Part shown: one piece after another, positions 16,874 to 25,869 of the stretch
How positions within the stretch are numbered: position 1 is the stretch's first letter
How the letters are laid out: each line of letters opens with the position of its first letter
From: Microbacterium testaceum StLB037
Lineage (GTDB): Bacteria; Actinomycetota; Actinomycetes; Actinomycetales; Microbacteriaceae
Direction of reading: 5' to 3'
DNA: 64,000 nt
Assembly: GCF_900104345.1 (NCBI RefSeq)
Contig: NZ_FNJN01000002.1
Coordinates: forward strand, 579,953 to 643,952
The notes under the pieces: generated by a model
What the model was told of the DNA's origin: nothing
Databases searched by the model: none
The model's input: the letters and a program-made list of their open reading frames with translations, nothing else
Made by a program: the position numbers and the translations under genes

Positions 16874-18244
16874 TCAGCCCCCGTGGCGCACGTGGGAGTA
16901 CGCGTCGAGCGCGCGCTTGCGCGTCTCGCCGAGGTCGACCATCGGCTCGGGCGGGTTCTCGCCGAGGTACTCGGGCGCCCACTCCTTGATGTAGGCGTCG
17001 TGCGGGTCGAACTTCTTGCGCTGCGTGTCGGGGTTGAACACGCGGAAGTAGGGAGCGGCATCCGCGCCGCTTCCCGCGACCCACTGCCAGTTGAAGGGGT
17101 TGCTCGCGGCATCCGCGTCGACGAGGCAGTCCCAGAACCACTGCTCGCCGTGGCGCCAGTCGATGAGCAGGTTCTTGATGAGGAACGATGCTGTGACCAT
17201 GCGCACGCGGTTGTGCATGACGCCGGTGTGCCAGAGCTGGCGCATGCCGGCGTCGACCACGGCCACGCCCGTCTTGCCCTGCTGCCAGGTCTCGAGGTGC
17301 GATCGGTTCAGCTTCGGCCAGGGGAAGGCGTCGAAGGTGCGACGCCAGTTCACCGTCGCGATGTCGGGGGAGTGGTAGGTCACGTGCCAGGCGAACTCGC
17401 GCCACACGATCTCCGAGAGGAACCCGCTCGCGCTCTGCGCGTGCTGGCCCGATCCCCGGTGCTCGAGGGTGTCGTGCCACACCTGATAGGGGCTGAGCTC
17501 GCCCCAGCGCAGGCGCGGCGACAGGTTGGAGGTGGCACCGCCCGCGAACTCGTCGCGGTACTTCGAGTAGTCGCCCAGGTCGTCGTCGAGGAACTCCTTC
17601 AAACGTGCCTTCGCGGCGGGCTCTCCGGGCTCCCACGTCTCGCGCAGGCCTCCGGCCCAGTCGGGCTTCGTGGGCAACAGGCCCCACGAGCCGAGGTCGT
17701 CACCGTCGACACTGCCGTCGAAGCCGGGGATCTTCCGTGCTTCCGGCATCGGCGGGCGCGGGGCCGGGAGCTTCTGCACGGCCCGGGCGAAGGGGCTGTA
17801 CACGCCGTACGGCTTGTCGCTCTGCGTGCGCACCGTCCACGGTTCGTAGAGCAGGTTGGCGGCGAACGATGCGACGGTCACGCCGTCGTCACGCAGCTTC
17901 TCCTTGATGCCGGCGTCGATCTCGCGCTCCGCACCGCCGTAGCGCCGGTTCCAGAACACCGCTCCGGCGCCCACCTCCGCGACCACCGAGGGAATGACGT
18001 CGGCCGCTCGGCCCCGCCGGAGCACGAGTCGGCCGCCCCGCTCCTCGAGGCGTTCACCGAGGGAGGCCAGCGACCCGTGCAACCACCACCGGGCCGCCCC
18101 GCCGATCGAGCGGACGCCTTCCGACTCCTCATCGAGGAGGTACAGCGCCACGATCGGCTCCTCGCGGTCGAGCGCCGCGCGCAGCGCCGGGTTGTCGGTG
18201 AGTCGAAGGTCGTCGCGAAACCACACGACGGAGGGCGATGGCAT
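16874..18244 (-). CDS. phrB: Deoxyribodipyrimidine photolyase
   Basis: Light-driven repair of UV-induced cyclobutane pyrimidine dimers with FAD and an antenna chromophore. The 456-residue length fits class I CPD photolyases. The N-terminal antenna domain starts VVWFRDDLRLTDNPALRAAL; the C-terminal FAD domain has WREFAWHVTYH, MRQLWHTGVMHNRVRMVTASFL and LLIDWRHGEQWFWDCLVDADAASNPFNWQWVAGSG. ATG 18244 is the first codon of the conserved domain. Single gene with no obvious operon partner; no LexA-type site was noticed upstream. Confidence 0.95.
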   Translation of the reverse strand: MPSPSVVWFRDDLRLTDNPALRAALDREEPIVALYLLDEESEGVRSIGGAARWWLHGSLASLGERLEERGGRLVLRRGRAADVIPSVVAEVGAGAVFWNRRYGGAEREIDAGIKEKLRDDGVTVASFAANLLYEPWTVRTQSDKPYGVYSPFARAVQKLPAPRPPMPEARKIPGFDGSVDGDDLGSWGLLPTKPDWAGGLRETWEPGEPAAKARLKEFLDDDLGDYSKYRDEFAGGATSNLSPRLRWGELSPYQVWHDTLEHRGSGQHAQSASGFLSEIVWREFAWHVTYHSPDIATVNWRRTFDAFPWPKLNRSHLETWQQGKTGVAVVDAGMRQLWHTGVMHNRVRMVTASFLIKNLLIDWRHGEQWFWDCLVDADAASNPFNWQWVAGSGADAAPYFRVFNPDTQRKKFDPHDAYIKEWAPEYLGENPPEPMVDLGETRKRALDAYSHVRHGG

Positions 18245-18424
18245 CCCTCGACGCTATCCACCTCGGCATCCGTGATTCCGGGCTTGACACCCGGTGCGCG
18301 CCCGGCCTGGCCGCGCTCGGCGAAACCGCACGTGTTTGCCGAGACCGCATTCGTTCGGCGCCGGACGCCTGCGTCCTCGACGAAAGGATGCGTTCTCGAT
18401 GGACGGCGGCCGGTGCCGACGCCG

Positions 18425-19714
18425 TCAGAGAGACGAGGTGTCGTGCCCCTTCGGCAGCGCAACCGAGAGCCCGCCGGGGACGATGCGCGTGTACACGCGC
18501 GTCGCTTCGCCGAATTCGTCGCCGTCCAGCTCGATCGGCTGCGCGGGCGCGGTCGCCAACTCGATGCCCGTACCCCGCAGGTAGCGCACCGACGAGTCCT
18601 TACGGCGCTCGAGCACGCGTCGACCGGCGCGGAACTTCCGCAGCACCGAGTTGTCCCACACGATCTTGCGCCAGACGCCCAACCAGCCGAGCACGCCGCT
18701 GGGCTGCAGCACGGCCACGTCGAGGCTGCCGTCGGCGATGGAGGCGTCGGGGATCAGCGCGACGCCGCCCTGCAGGGCGCCGCAGTTCGCGAACAGCACG
18801 CTGTGCACCTTCGCCGAGTGCAGGCGGTGCCCGTCCAGCTGGTACATGACGCGGAAGGGTTTGGCCGAGACGAGCGAGCGCGCCGCTCCGTCGACATAAG
18901 CGACCCAACCGACCTGCTTCTTCAGGTCGTCACGGGTGTTCTGGATCATCGCGGCATCCAGACCGATGCCCGCCATGACCGAGAACCCGTGCTCTTCGAT
19001 CTCGCCGCTGGCGCGGCGGATGCGTGCAATCCCGGTGTCGATGGAGAGCACGTCGCCCTCGAAGGTCGAGCGGATCATCGCGTCGCTGTCGGTGAGGGGC
19101 AGATTCAGGTTGCGGGCGAGCAAGTTGCCCGTCCCGCTCGGGATGATCGTCAGGGGCACACCCGTCGAGGTCAGAGCCTCGGCGACGGCACGGACGGTGC
19201 CGTCGCCGCCCGCCACGAGCACGGCGTCGACCTTCTCGTCGAGGGCTGCGCGGGTGGCGTCGTCGCCCAGGTCGTCGACCGTCGTCTCGTAGAACAACGG
19301 CTCGGCCCAGTCGGCTGCGGCCGAGAGCTCCGCCACGCGGGCGCGCAGCGTGTCGGGGTCGACCTTGACGGGGTTGTAGACGAGGGCGGCCCGCTTCTTC
19401 TCGGTCGTCTCGGCGTCGATCGGCGCTTCTTCGCCCTCGGCGTCGACGCGCTGCGTCTTGCCGGGCATCTCCGCCGACGAGTCCGGCTCGACGTCCTCCG
19501 GCTGGCGAATGGTGTCGTCGGGTTCTGCGGCGTCCTTCGGGTGAGGGACGTCCTTGCGCGGGCGGTCACCGACGTCCTCGCCCAGCCGCGCCGCGTGGAA
19601 GTGGTCGTCAGAGCCCCCGGCCGCGGCGGCATCCGCCCTCACCTCGGCGGGAGCATCGGCGGGGACGGTTTCGGGAGCGTCCGCGTCGTCACGCGGCTCG
19701 TCAGGGGCGGCCAT
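18425..19714 (-). CDS. Diacylglycerol/lipid kinase family protein with acidic N-terminal extension
   Basis: Member of the DagK/LCB5 lipid kinase family. The kinase part begins near residue 110 (KRAALVYNPVK), with the nucleotide motif VLVAGGDGTVRAVAEAL and the phosphate/lipid motif IIPSGTGNLLARNLNLPL, then the GIGLDAAM and C-terminal beta-sheet blocks ending GDEFGEATRVYTRIVPGGLSVALP. Residues 1-108 form an unusual acidic, Pro/Ala-rich, probably disordered leader. ATG 19714 is favoured by GGTGG upstream; ATG 19726 (MVDA) is possible. It is divergent from serS. The lipid acted on is not known. Confidence 0.88.
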   Translation of the reverse strand: MAAPDEPRDDADAPETVPADAPAEVRADAAAAGGSDDHFHAARLGEDVGDRPRKDVPHPKDAAEPDDTIRQPEDVEPDSSAEMPGKTQRVDAEGEEAPIDAETTEKKRAALVYNPVKVDPDTLRARVAELSAAADWAEPLFYETTVDDLGDDATRAALDEKVDAVLVAGGDGTVRAVAEALTSTGVPLTIIPSGTGNLLARNLNLPLTDSDAMIRSTFEGDVLSIDTGIARIRRASGEIEEHGFSVMAGIGLDAAMIQNTRDDLKKQVGWVAYVDGAARSLVSAKPFRVMYQLDGHRLHSAKVHSVLFANCGALQGGVALIPDASIADGSLDVAVLQPSGVLGWLGVWRKIVWDNSVLRKFRAGRRVLERRKDSSVRYLRGTGIELATAPAQPIELDGDEFGEATRVYTRIVPGGLSVALPKGHDTSSL

Positions 19715-19889
19715 GGCATCCACCATAGGACCGCGGTCGATCCCGTCACTCGTCTTCGAGGCGGGCTTGACGGAGGGATGCCGAAGCCGCATTCGCCGCG
19801 AGCGGAGCCCGTCCTTCCGCCTTCCGGCGCACGCCGCGCGTGCTCGCGACAGCGCAGGACACGTGCCGCCTCGACCGTAGGATGGACGC

Positions 19890-21158
19890 GTGATCGACCT
19901 GACTCTGCTGCGTGAAGATCCCGAGCTCGTGAAGCGCTCCCAGATCGCCCGCGGGGAGTCGCCGGATTCGGTGGACGACGCCCTCGCCGCCGACCGCGAC
20001 CGCCGCGCGGCCATCACCGCCTTCGAAGAGCTCCGTGCCGCGCAGAACGCGCACGGTAAGCGCGTCGCGCAGGCGCTGAAAGAAGAGAAGGCCGCTCTCG
20101 TCGCCGAGGCGAAGCAGCTCAGCGAGCAGGTCAAGGCCGCGCAGCACGCCGCGACCGAGGCCGAGGCGGTAGCCGAGGCGGCCCTGGCGAAGATCGAGAA
20201 CATCGTCATCGACGGTGTCCCGTCGGGGGGCGAAGAGAACTTCGTCACGCTGCGCACCCACGGCGACGTCCCGACCTACGACTTCACCCCGCGCGACCAC
20301 CTCGAGATCGGCGAGCTGCTCGGGGCGATCGACATGGAACGCGGCACGAAGGTCTCGGGCAGCCGCTTCTACTTCCTCACCGGCATCGGCGCGCGCCTCG
20401 AGCTCGCGCTCATGACCCTGGCCCTCGACCGCGCGCTGCAGGCGGGCTTCACCCCGATGATCCCGCCGACGCTCGTGCGTCCCGAGGTCATGCGCGGCAC
20501 CGGCTTCCTCGGCCAGCACGCCGACGAGGTCTACCACTTGCCGAAAGAAGACCTCTACCTGGTCGGCACGAGCGAGGTGCCCCTCGCCGGCTACCACATG
20601 GACGAGATCCTCGACTTCGAGCGCGGCGCCAAGCGCTACGCCGGGTGGTCCACCTGCTACCGCAGCGAGGCGGGCTCCTACGGCAAGGACACCCGCGGCA
20701 TCATCCGCGTGCACCAGTTCAACAAGCTCGAGATGTTCGTCTACACCGACCCGGCCGACGCCGAGGCCGAGCACGACCGTCTCGTCGCGATGCAGGAGCA
20801 GATGCTGCAGGACCTCGGCCTCGCCTACCGCGTGATCGACGTGGCCGCCGGCGACCTGGGGTCCAGCGCCGCACGCAAGTTCGACATCGAGGCCTGGGTG
20901 CCCACGCAGGATGCCTACCGCGAGCTGACCAGCACCTCGAACTGCACGACGTACCAGGCGCGCCGCCTCGAGACCCGCTTCCGTCCCGCCGACGGCGGCA
21001 AGACCCAGCCGGTCGCGACCCTCAACGGCACACTCGCCACCACCCGGTGGATCGTGGCGCTTCTCGAGACGCACCAGCGCGCCGACGGTTCGGTCACGGT
21101 CCCCGAGGTCTTGCGGCCGTACCTGGGCGGGCTCGAGGTCATGGAGCCCATCGCGTGA
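19890..21158 (+). CDS. serS: Seryl-tRNA synthetase
   Basis: Charges serine tRNAs. The 422-residue protein has the N-terminal antiparallel coiled coil (about 30-100) and a class II catalytic core: motif 2 region [27 protein letters not shown] and the motif 3 region [13 protein letters not shown] with [19 protein letters not shown] 19890 is preceded by TAGGAT ending 6 nt upstream and by no ribosome site, so the message is probably leaderless. It overlaps the following HAD gene by 4 bp, and two serine tRNA genes lie 2.8 and 4.5 kb downstream. Confidence 0.97.
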   Translation: MIDLTLLREDPELVKRSQIARGESPDSVDDALAADRDRRAAITAFEELRAAQNAHGKRVAQALKEEKAALVAEAKQLSEQVKAAQHAATEAEAVAEAALAKIENIVIDGVPSGGEENFVTLRTHGDVPTYDFTPRDHLEIGELLGAIDMERGTKVSGSRFYFLTGIGARLELALMTLALDRALQAGFTPMIPPTLVRPEVMRGTGFLGQHADEVYHLPKEDLYLVGTSEVPLAGYHMDEILDFERGAKRYAGWSTCYRSEAGSYGKDTRGIIRVHQFNKLEMFVYTDPADAEAEHDRLVAMQEQMLQDLGLAYRVIDVAAGDLGSSAARKFDIEAWVPTQDAYRELTSTSNCTTYQARRLETRFRPADGGKTQPVATLNGTLATTRWIVALLETHQRADGSVTVPEVLRPYLGGLEVMEPIA

Positions 21159-22054
21159 GCGACGAGGCCGCCCTCCCCGACACCGGTGCCGTTGAGAGCG
21201 CGCCGAAGCAGGAGGCGGCCGATCTGGTCGCCGATCTCGCCGACGCTCCTCAGCTCGGGCGCCTGCTCATCGCCCTCGACATCGACGGGACGGTGCTCCT
21301 CGAGGACGACACCTTGAGCCCCGGGGTCGTCGAGGCGATCGCGCACGCGCACCGCGCGGGTCACGAGGTCATGCTCGCCACCGGTCGCAGCTGGGACAGC
21401 ACCCACACGATCATGGACCGCCTCGGCATCCGTCCCGAGTACGCCGTCTGCTCGAACGGCGCCATCGTGATGCGCCGGGTGGGGGGAGCGGATGCCACCG
21501 AGTACGAGCGCGCGCACGTCGAGACGTTCGACCCCAGTGAGGTGCTGACGCTGTTGGGCGAGCACCTGTCGGGTGCGCACTTCCTGGTGGAGCTGCCCGA
21601 CGGTACGCGCAAGTTCACCGACTACCTCGACGACTGGAACCTCGAGAAGGCGCATAAGGTGACCTTCGCCGAGCTGTCCGCCGAGCCGGTGTGCCGTGTG
21701 GTGGTCGTCGCGCCCGAGCAGACCGATCAGGACTTCCTCGAACTCGTCGAGCGGATCGGGCTGACCCAGGTGTCGTACGCCATCGGGTGGACGGCGTGGC
21801 TCGACATCGCGCCGCAGGGCGTCGACAAGTCGACCGCGCTCGAGCTCGTGCGCGGGTGGCTGGGCATCGCCCCCGAGCGCGTCCTGGTCATGGGTGACGG
21901 TCGCAACGACATCGAGATGATGCAGTGGGCCGTCCGCAACGGCGGGCGGGCGATCGCGATGCACCAGGGTCCTCCCGAGGTGCATGTCGCCGCGGGCGAG
22001 GTCGGCCTTTCGGTGACCGAAGGCGGCGTGGCCGCGATCCTGCGCGCGCTCTGA
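21155..22054 (+). CDS. HAD-superfamily hydrolase, Cof type
   Basis: Probable sugar-phosphate or cofactor phosphatase of the haloacid dehalogenase superfamily, 299 residues. Motif I is [15 protein letters not shown], motif II is in MLATGRSW, and motif IV is [14 protein letters not shown]; the cap sits between, as in the Cof (C2) group. Residues 1-35 are an acidic, alanine-rich leader. The GTG start overlaps the serS stop (GTGA), so it is translationally coupled to serS, a pairing often seen in related actinobacteria. Substrate unknown. Confidence 0.9.
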   Translation: MSDEAALPDTGAVESAPKQEAADLVADLADAPQLGRLLIALDIDGTVLLEDDTLSPGVVEAIAHAHRAGHEVMLATGRSWDSTHTIMDRLGIRPEYAVCSNGAIVMRRVGGADATEYERAHVETFDPSEVLTLLGEHLSGAHFLVELPDGTRKFTDYLDDWNLEKAHKVTFAELSAEPVCRVVVVAPEQTDQDFLELVERIGLTQVSYAIGWTAWLDIAPQGVDKSTALELVRGWLGIAPERVLVMGDGRNDIEMMQWAVRNGGRAIAMHQGPPEVHVAAGEVGLSVTEGGVAAILRAL

Positions 22055-22099
22055 CCCGCTGCAGGATCGGCGGCCCGAGAGGATCGGCGGCCCGAGGCG

Positions 22100-22390
22100 T
22101 CAGACCCGCGCGGACCCGCCCGCCACGTGCGCGGCGCGGTCGGCGAGGTACGCGGTGCGAGCCACGACGGTCATCGGGCGACGGGCGGCGCGGCTATCGG
22201 CCAGGCGGGCCGCTTCCCACGCGAGGAGTCCGACCGGCGGCAACAGGAGCAGCGCGGCGACCCACGTCGCCTTGAGGCCGGGGGACGCCTGGGGGTCGCG
22301 GACGGCGACGATCGTGGCGAAGACGGATGCCGCGTAGACGAGCGCGAAGACGGCGAGAACGATCTGCGCTGACAGTGTGGTGACGAGCAT
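22100..22390 (-). CDS. Small PLDc_N-like membrane protein
   Basis: Protein of 96 residues with two membrane segments: LSAQIVLAVFALVYAASVFATIVAV, and WVAALLLLPPVGLLAWEAARLA. The second has the W...LLPPVG pattern of the PLDc_N (phospholipase D N-terminal) membrane domain, though no catalytic part follows. The C-terminal third is basic and polar. ATG 22390 has GGAGG at ideal spacing. It is convergent with the serS-HAD pair. Function unknown. Confidence 0.72.
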   Translation of the reverse strand: MLVTTLSAQIVLAVFALVYAASVFATIVAVRDPQASPGLKATWVAALLLLPPVGLLAWEAARLADSRAARRPMTVVARTAYLADRAAHVAGGSARV

Positions 22391-22428
22391 GGTGACCTCC
22401 TCAACTCGGACGCCCCGACGGGTCGTGG

Positions 22429-23859
22429 GTGCGATGTTCTCGGTCTACGCCGGGCGCGAGCGCGCGGCAATCCCTCCGCCGAGGAGCGCAGGAAGTCCAT
22501 AGCTGGGGCGTGGCCGACGCTCAGACCCTTTCGCGCGCCCAGGCCTGCCGCACGGCCGCACGCAGGGTGCGCGTGTCGGAGCGATCGAGCTCCCGACGGC
22601 TCCTCGGCATCCCGGTGGCGTTGAAGGACAACTACAACACCGCCGACATGCCCACCACCGCCGGCTGCGGCTGCTGGAGCGGCAACCAGACCTCGAGCGA
22701 CGCGACGATGGTCACGGGGCTCCGCGCCGACGGAGCCGTCATCGTGGCGAAGGCCTCGATGGACGAGTTCGCGATCAACCTGTCGTCGCAGTGGTCGGCG
22801 TTCCAGCCCGACGGCACCGCGCTGACCGTGTCGAGCCCGTACGACACGACCCAGACCTCGGGCGGATCGAGCGGCGGCACGGGAGCCGCGATCGCGGCGA
22901 ACCTCGCCGGCATCGGCTTCGGCACCGACACCGGCGGGTCGATCCGCATCCCCTCGACCTACAACCAGCTCGTGGGCGTACGCCCGACGGTCGGTCTCGC
23001 CAGTCGCGACGGCATCGTGCCCCTCGCCCTCTCGCAGGACACCGGTGGTCCGATCGCCCGTTCGGTCCAGGATGCCGCGATCGCCCTCGACGCGGTCGTC
23101 GGCGAAGACGCGGGTGACCCGGTCACCGCACGCCAGGCCGGAAAGGTCCCCGAGACGTACACGTCGTACCTCGACGGGGAGTCGTTGAAGGGTAAGAAGA
23201 TCGGCTACATCGCGTCGATGCTCGGAACGAACCCCACCACCCAGCGTCTCTTCGCCCAGGCGAAGGCGGCCATGGAGGCACGGGGTGCGACCGTGGTCGC
23301 CGTCACCGCACCCGACGGGTTCTCGGCGATCGTGGGCGAGGGGAGCGGCAGTGGTCCCGAGTTCAACCACGACCTGCAGAACTACATCACCGCCTACCTC
23401 GACCCGACGGTGAGCGCGCGCAGTCTGCTCGCCATTTCGCAGTCGCCGAACATCGTGCCGGGCCGCGCGAGCAACCCGTACGGTCAGCGCGCCGCCGTCA
23501 CCGAGTCGACCTATCAGGCATGGGCCGGTCCGCAGGGCTCGCACACCCTGCAGCTCGCGAAGGGCAAGCAGATCATGACCGCGTTCATGGACGACCAGAA
23601 GCTGGATGCCGTCGTCTACCCGACCGGCAACCCTTACGGCACCATCGGCACGAACATGCGTCTGAGCCCGAACACGGGTCTGCCCGCCGTCACGGTGCCG
23701 ATGGGCCAGGGGCTCTCGACCGAGGCGTCGACCGGGGGAGTGAACCTCGAGTTCCTCGGCCGCGACTTCGCCGAGGGTCCCCTTCTGGGCCTCGCCTACG
23801 GCTTCGAGCAGGCGACCCACGCCCGCACGACGCCCGCGGCCTACGGCCCGCTGGGCTGA
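22429..23859 (+). pseudogene. 5'-truncated amidase (amidase-signature family)
   Basis: The reading frame is clearly an amidase-signature hydrolase from LLGIPVALKDNYNTADMPTTAG onward. The catalytic Lys (ALKDN) and the Ser-rich block TSGGSSGGTGAAIAANLAGIGFGTDTGGSIRIPS are intact, and the C-terminal domain is full length to PAAYGPLG. Upstream of about 22510 the frame encodes an Arg/Ser-rich stretch with no signal peptide and no resemblance to the 80-100 residues that normally precede the lysine. Only a fragment like DAQTLSRAQACRTAARR could be remnant. No good start codon or ribosome site is seen. I read this as a gene whose 5' end was deleted next to the small membrane-protein gene. It could still give a protein, but probably an inactive one. 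Confidence 0.65.
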
Positions 23860-23958
23860 GCGATGAGGCGGTCCCGGGCGCTCGCTCGCCCGGGGCCGCC
23901 TCGCGCGGGTCCTGTCGTGCGACCTCGAGTTCGCGGCTCGGTAGACTCGGGTCGTTCG

Positions 23959-24043
23959 GGAGGGTTGTCCGAGCGGCCGATGGACCTGGTCTTGAAAACC
24001 AGTGGGCAGCAATGTCCCGTGGGTTCGAATCCCACACCCTCCG
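23959..24043 (+). tRNA. tRNA-Ser (anticodon TGA)
   Basis: Class II tRNA with acceptor stem GGAGGGT/ACCCTCC, anticodon stem CTGGT/ACCAG, loop CTTGAAA (anticodon TGA at 23993-23995), a long variable arm and T-loop GGTTCGAATCC. The CCA end is not encoded. It reads UCN serine codons. Confidence 0.97.
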
Positions 24044-24044
24044 C

Positions 24045-24083
24045 AACGACGAAGCGGGCCCCGCAGGGGTCCGCTTCGTCGTT
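24045..24083 (+). terminator. Stem-loop terminator after tRNA-Ser(TGA)
   Basis: AACGACGAAGCGG (24045-24057) pairs with its complement at 24071-24083; the loop contains a further GGGCCCC/GGGGTCC pairing. It starts directly after the tRNA. Confidence 0.8.
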
Positions 24084-24312
24084 ATCACCGGCTGAGCGGG
24101 ATGAGAACGTCGTTGGGCCCACGCCGCGCGACTCGTCGACCCGGGTCGTCTCGATCACGCACCGTCGGGACGCCTCCCGCACCTGACCCGCGCCGAAACG
24201 CCCGATCTTCACGGGATTCACAGATCCTGATCCCTAGTATTACTGCGACCTCCGGCCGTGCCGCGGGTCGACGTGCTGCCGGGCCGGTGGCATCCGTCTC
24301 GAAAGGACCCGA

Positions 24313-25602
24313 GTGAGCAAGACCTCCACCCCGCGCGGTCAGCGGACCGTCGCGCGCCACGGGCGACTCACCTCGCCGGGCCCCCTCGCGCAGCTGTTCC
24401 GCGGCGTGGCGATCGCCCTCGCCGTCCTCCTCGTGTCGGGTGGTGCGGTCCTCGCGTACGCCGCGGTCGACCTCACTCAGAGCTTCACCGCGGACGCGGT
24501 CGAGCTCAAGGGTCAGCCGGCGGTCCCGCCGGACCTCGGCGAGCTCAAGGGCGGCGTCAACATGCTCCTCGTCGGCACCGACGAGTGCGAGCCCAGCTTC
24601 GCCCAGCTCTTCGGCGATCGCTGCACCGGTGCCGACTCCGAGGGCAGCCTCAACGACGTCAACATGCTGGTCCACATCTCCGACGCGCCCCGCCGGGTCA
24701 CGGTCATCTCGTTCCCGCGCGACCTGATGGTGCCGATCCCCTCGTGCACCGACAAGGACGGCAACGAGACCTCGGCGATGAGCAAGCAGCAGATCAACTC
24801 CGCGTTCTCGTACGGTGGCCTCTCGTGCGTCGTGCAGACGGTCTCGGAGCTCAGCGGCCTCGAGATTCCCTTCGCCGCCAAGGTCAGCTTCGGCGGGGTG
24901 ATCAACATCACCGACGCGATCGGCGGTGTCGATGTCTGCATCGCGAACGGGATCAAGGACCGCTACACCGGCATCGACTGGCCCGCCGGCATGCGCACGG
25001 TGCAGGGTCTCGACGCCCTGCAGTTCCTCCGCACCCGTCACGGCGTCGGCGACGGCGGCGACCTGGGGCGCATCTCGAACCAGCAGCAGTACATGTCGCG
25101 TCTGGCCAACAAGCTGAAGAGCCAGGACGTGCTGTCGAACCCCGCGACGCTCTACAAGCTCGCCTCCACCGCTCTGCGCAACGTCGACCCGTCGACCTCG
25201 CTGACGAACCCGCTGACGCTGGTGCAGATCGCCTCCGCGGTCAAGGACGTGCCGTTCAACGAGATCGTGTTCATCCAGTACCCGACGTACACCGATCCCT
25301 CGAACCCCAACCGCGTCGTGCCCGACCGTACCGACGCCGACACGCTGTGGGCGGCCCTCGCCGCGAACCAGCCGCTGGAGCTCTCTGGCAACCTCAGCGA
25401 CGGCAACGGCGTGGTCGCCGACCAGAACGCCACCCCGGCGCCCACGCAGGCTCCCGCGCCGGTCGACACCGCCAGCCCCGCGCCCACCCAGACGGCCCAG
25501 GCCTCCCCGGCCCCGACGTCGGACGCGATCCAGCTGCCGAGCGGCATCGCCGGGCAGACCGCCGCACAGGCGACCTGTTCGAACGGAAACGTCCGCGGTT
25601 GA
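24313..25602 (+). CDS. LytR-CpsA-Psr (LCP) family wall-glycopolymer transferase
   Basis: LCP enzymes attach teichoic-acid-like or other glycopolymers to peptidoglycan on the outer face of the membrane. The 429-residue product has a short cytoplasmic tail, one membrane helix (GVAIALAVLLVSGGAVLAYAAV, about 37-58), and the LCP domain: GGVNMLLVGTDE, LNDVNMLVHISDAPRRVTVISFPRDLMVPIP with the pyrophosphate-binding arginines, and LDALQFLRTRH. The C-terminus is a Pro/Thr/Ala-rich tail. GTG 24313 has GAAAGGA upstream. It lies between two serine tRNA genes, and the glycan cluster of this window (55820-63213) could supply substrates, though that is only a guess. Confidence 0.9.
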   Translation: MSKTSTPRGQRTVARHGRLTSPGPLAQLFRGVAIALAVLLVSGGAVLAYAAVDLTQSFTADAVELKGQPAVPPDLGELKGGVNMLLVGTDECEPSFAQLFGDRCTGADSEGSLNDVNMLVHISDAPRRVTVISFPRDLMVPIPSCTDKDGNETSAMSKQQINSAFSYGGLSCVVQTVSELSGLEIPFAAKVSFGGVINITDAIGGVDVCIANGIKDRYTGIDWPAGMRTVQGLDALQFLRTRHGVGDGGDLGRISNQQQYMSRLANKLKSQDVLSNPATLYKLASTALRNVDPSTSLTNPLTLVQIASAVKDVPFNEIVFIQYPTYTDPSNPNRVVPDRTDADTLWAALAANQPLELSGNLSDGNGVVADQNATPAPTQAPAPVDTASPAPTQTAQASPAPTSDAIQLPSGIAGQTAAQATCSNGNVRG

Positions 25603-25697
25603 CCCTCGCCGCCCGGCATCTCGGACGTGGTTCGAATGCCGGGCGGCATCCGGTTAGTATGGACCGGTGTGTTCGCGCCGCAGGGCGTCGATCACCT

Positions 25698-25786
25698 GGA
25701 GACGTCGCATAGTCAGGCCTAGTGCACCACCCTGCTAAGGTGGAGTCCCCGTAAGGGGACCGAGGGTTCAAATCCCTCCGTCTCCG
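25698..25786 (+). tRNA. tRNA-Ser (anticodon GCT)
   Basis: Class II tRNA with acceptor GGAGACG/CGTCTCC, anticodon stem CCACC/GGTGG, loop CTGCTAA (anticodon GCT at 25734-25736), variable arm GTCCCC/GGGGAC and T-loop GGTTCAAATCC. CCA not encoded. Reads AGC/AGU codons. Confidence 0.97.
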
Positions 25787-25790
25787 CAGA

Positions 25791-25816
25791 AAAAGCCCCG
25801 GTTCGCCGGGGCTTTT
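25791..25816. terminator. Bidirectional terminator between tRNA-Ser(GCT) and the alpha/beta hydrolase
   Basis: AAAAGCCCCGG (25791-25801), a TTCG tetraloop, and CCGGGGCTTTT (25806-25816). The A run on one side and T run on the other give a terminator for both convergent genes. Confidence 0.9.
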
Positions 25817-25869
25817 CTGGTTCCTGCCGACGGCGCCCGCGGGGTGCCGCGAGCGCCGTCGGGTGGCGG

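Noticed and set aside
16883..19915. Open frame of 1010 codons on the plus strand
   Set aside because: Runs antisense through photolyase and lipid kinase genes, both of which have full catalytic motifs on the other strand.
25698..25816. tRNA-Ser(GCT) as integration site of a mobile element
   Set aside because: No integrase, transposase or repeated copy of the tRNA 3' end was seen in the following sequence; the neighbours look chromosomal.
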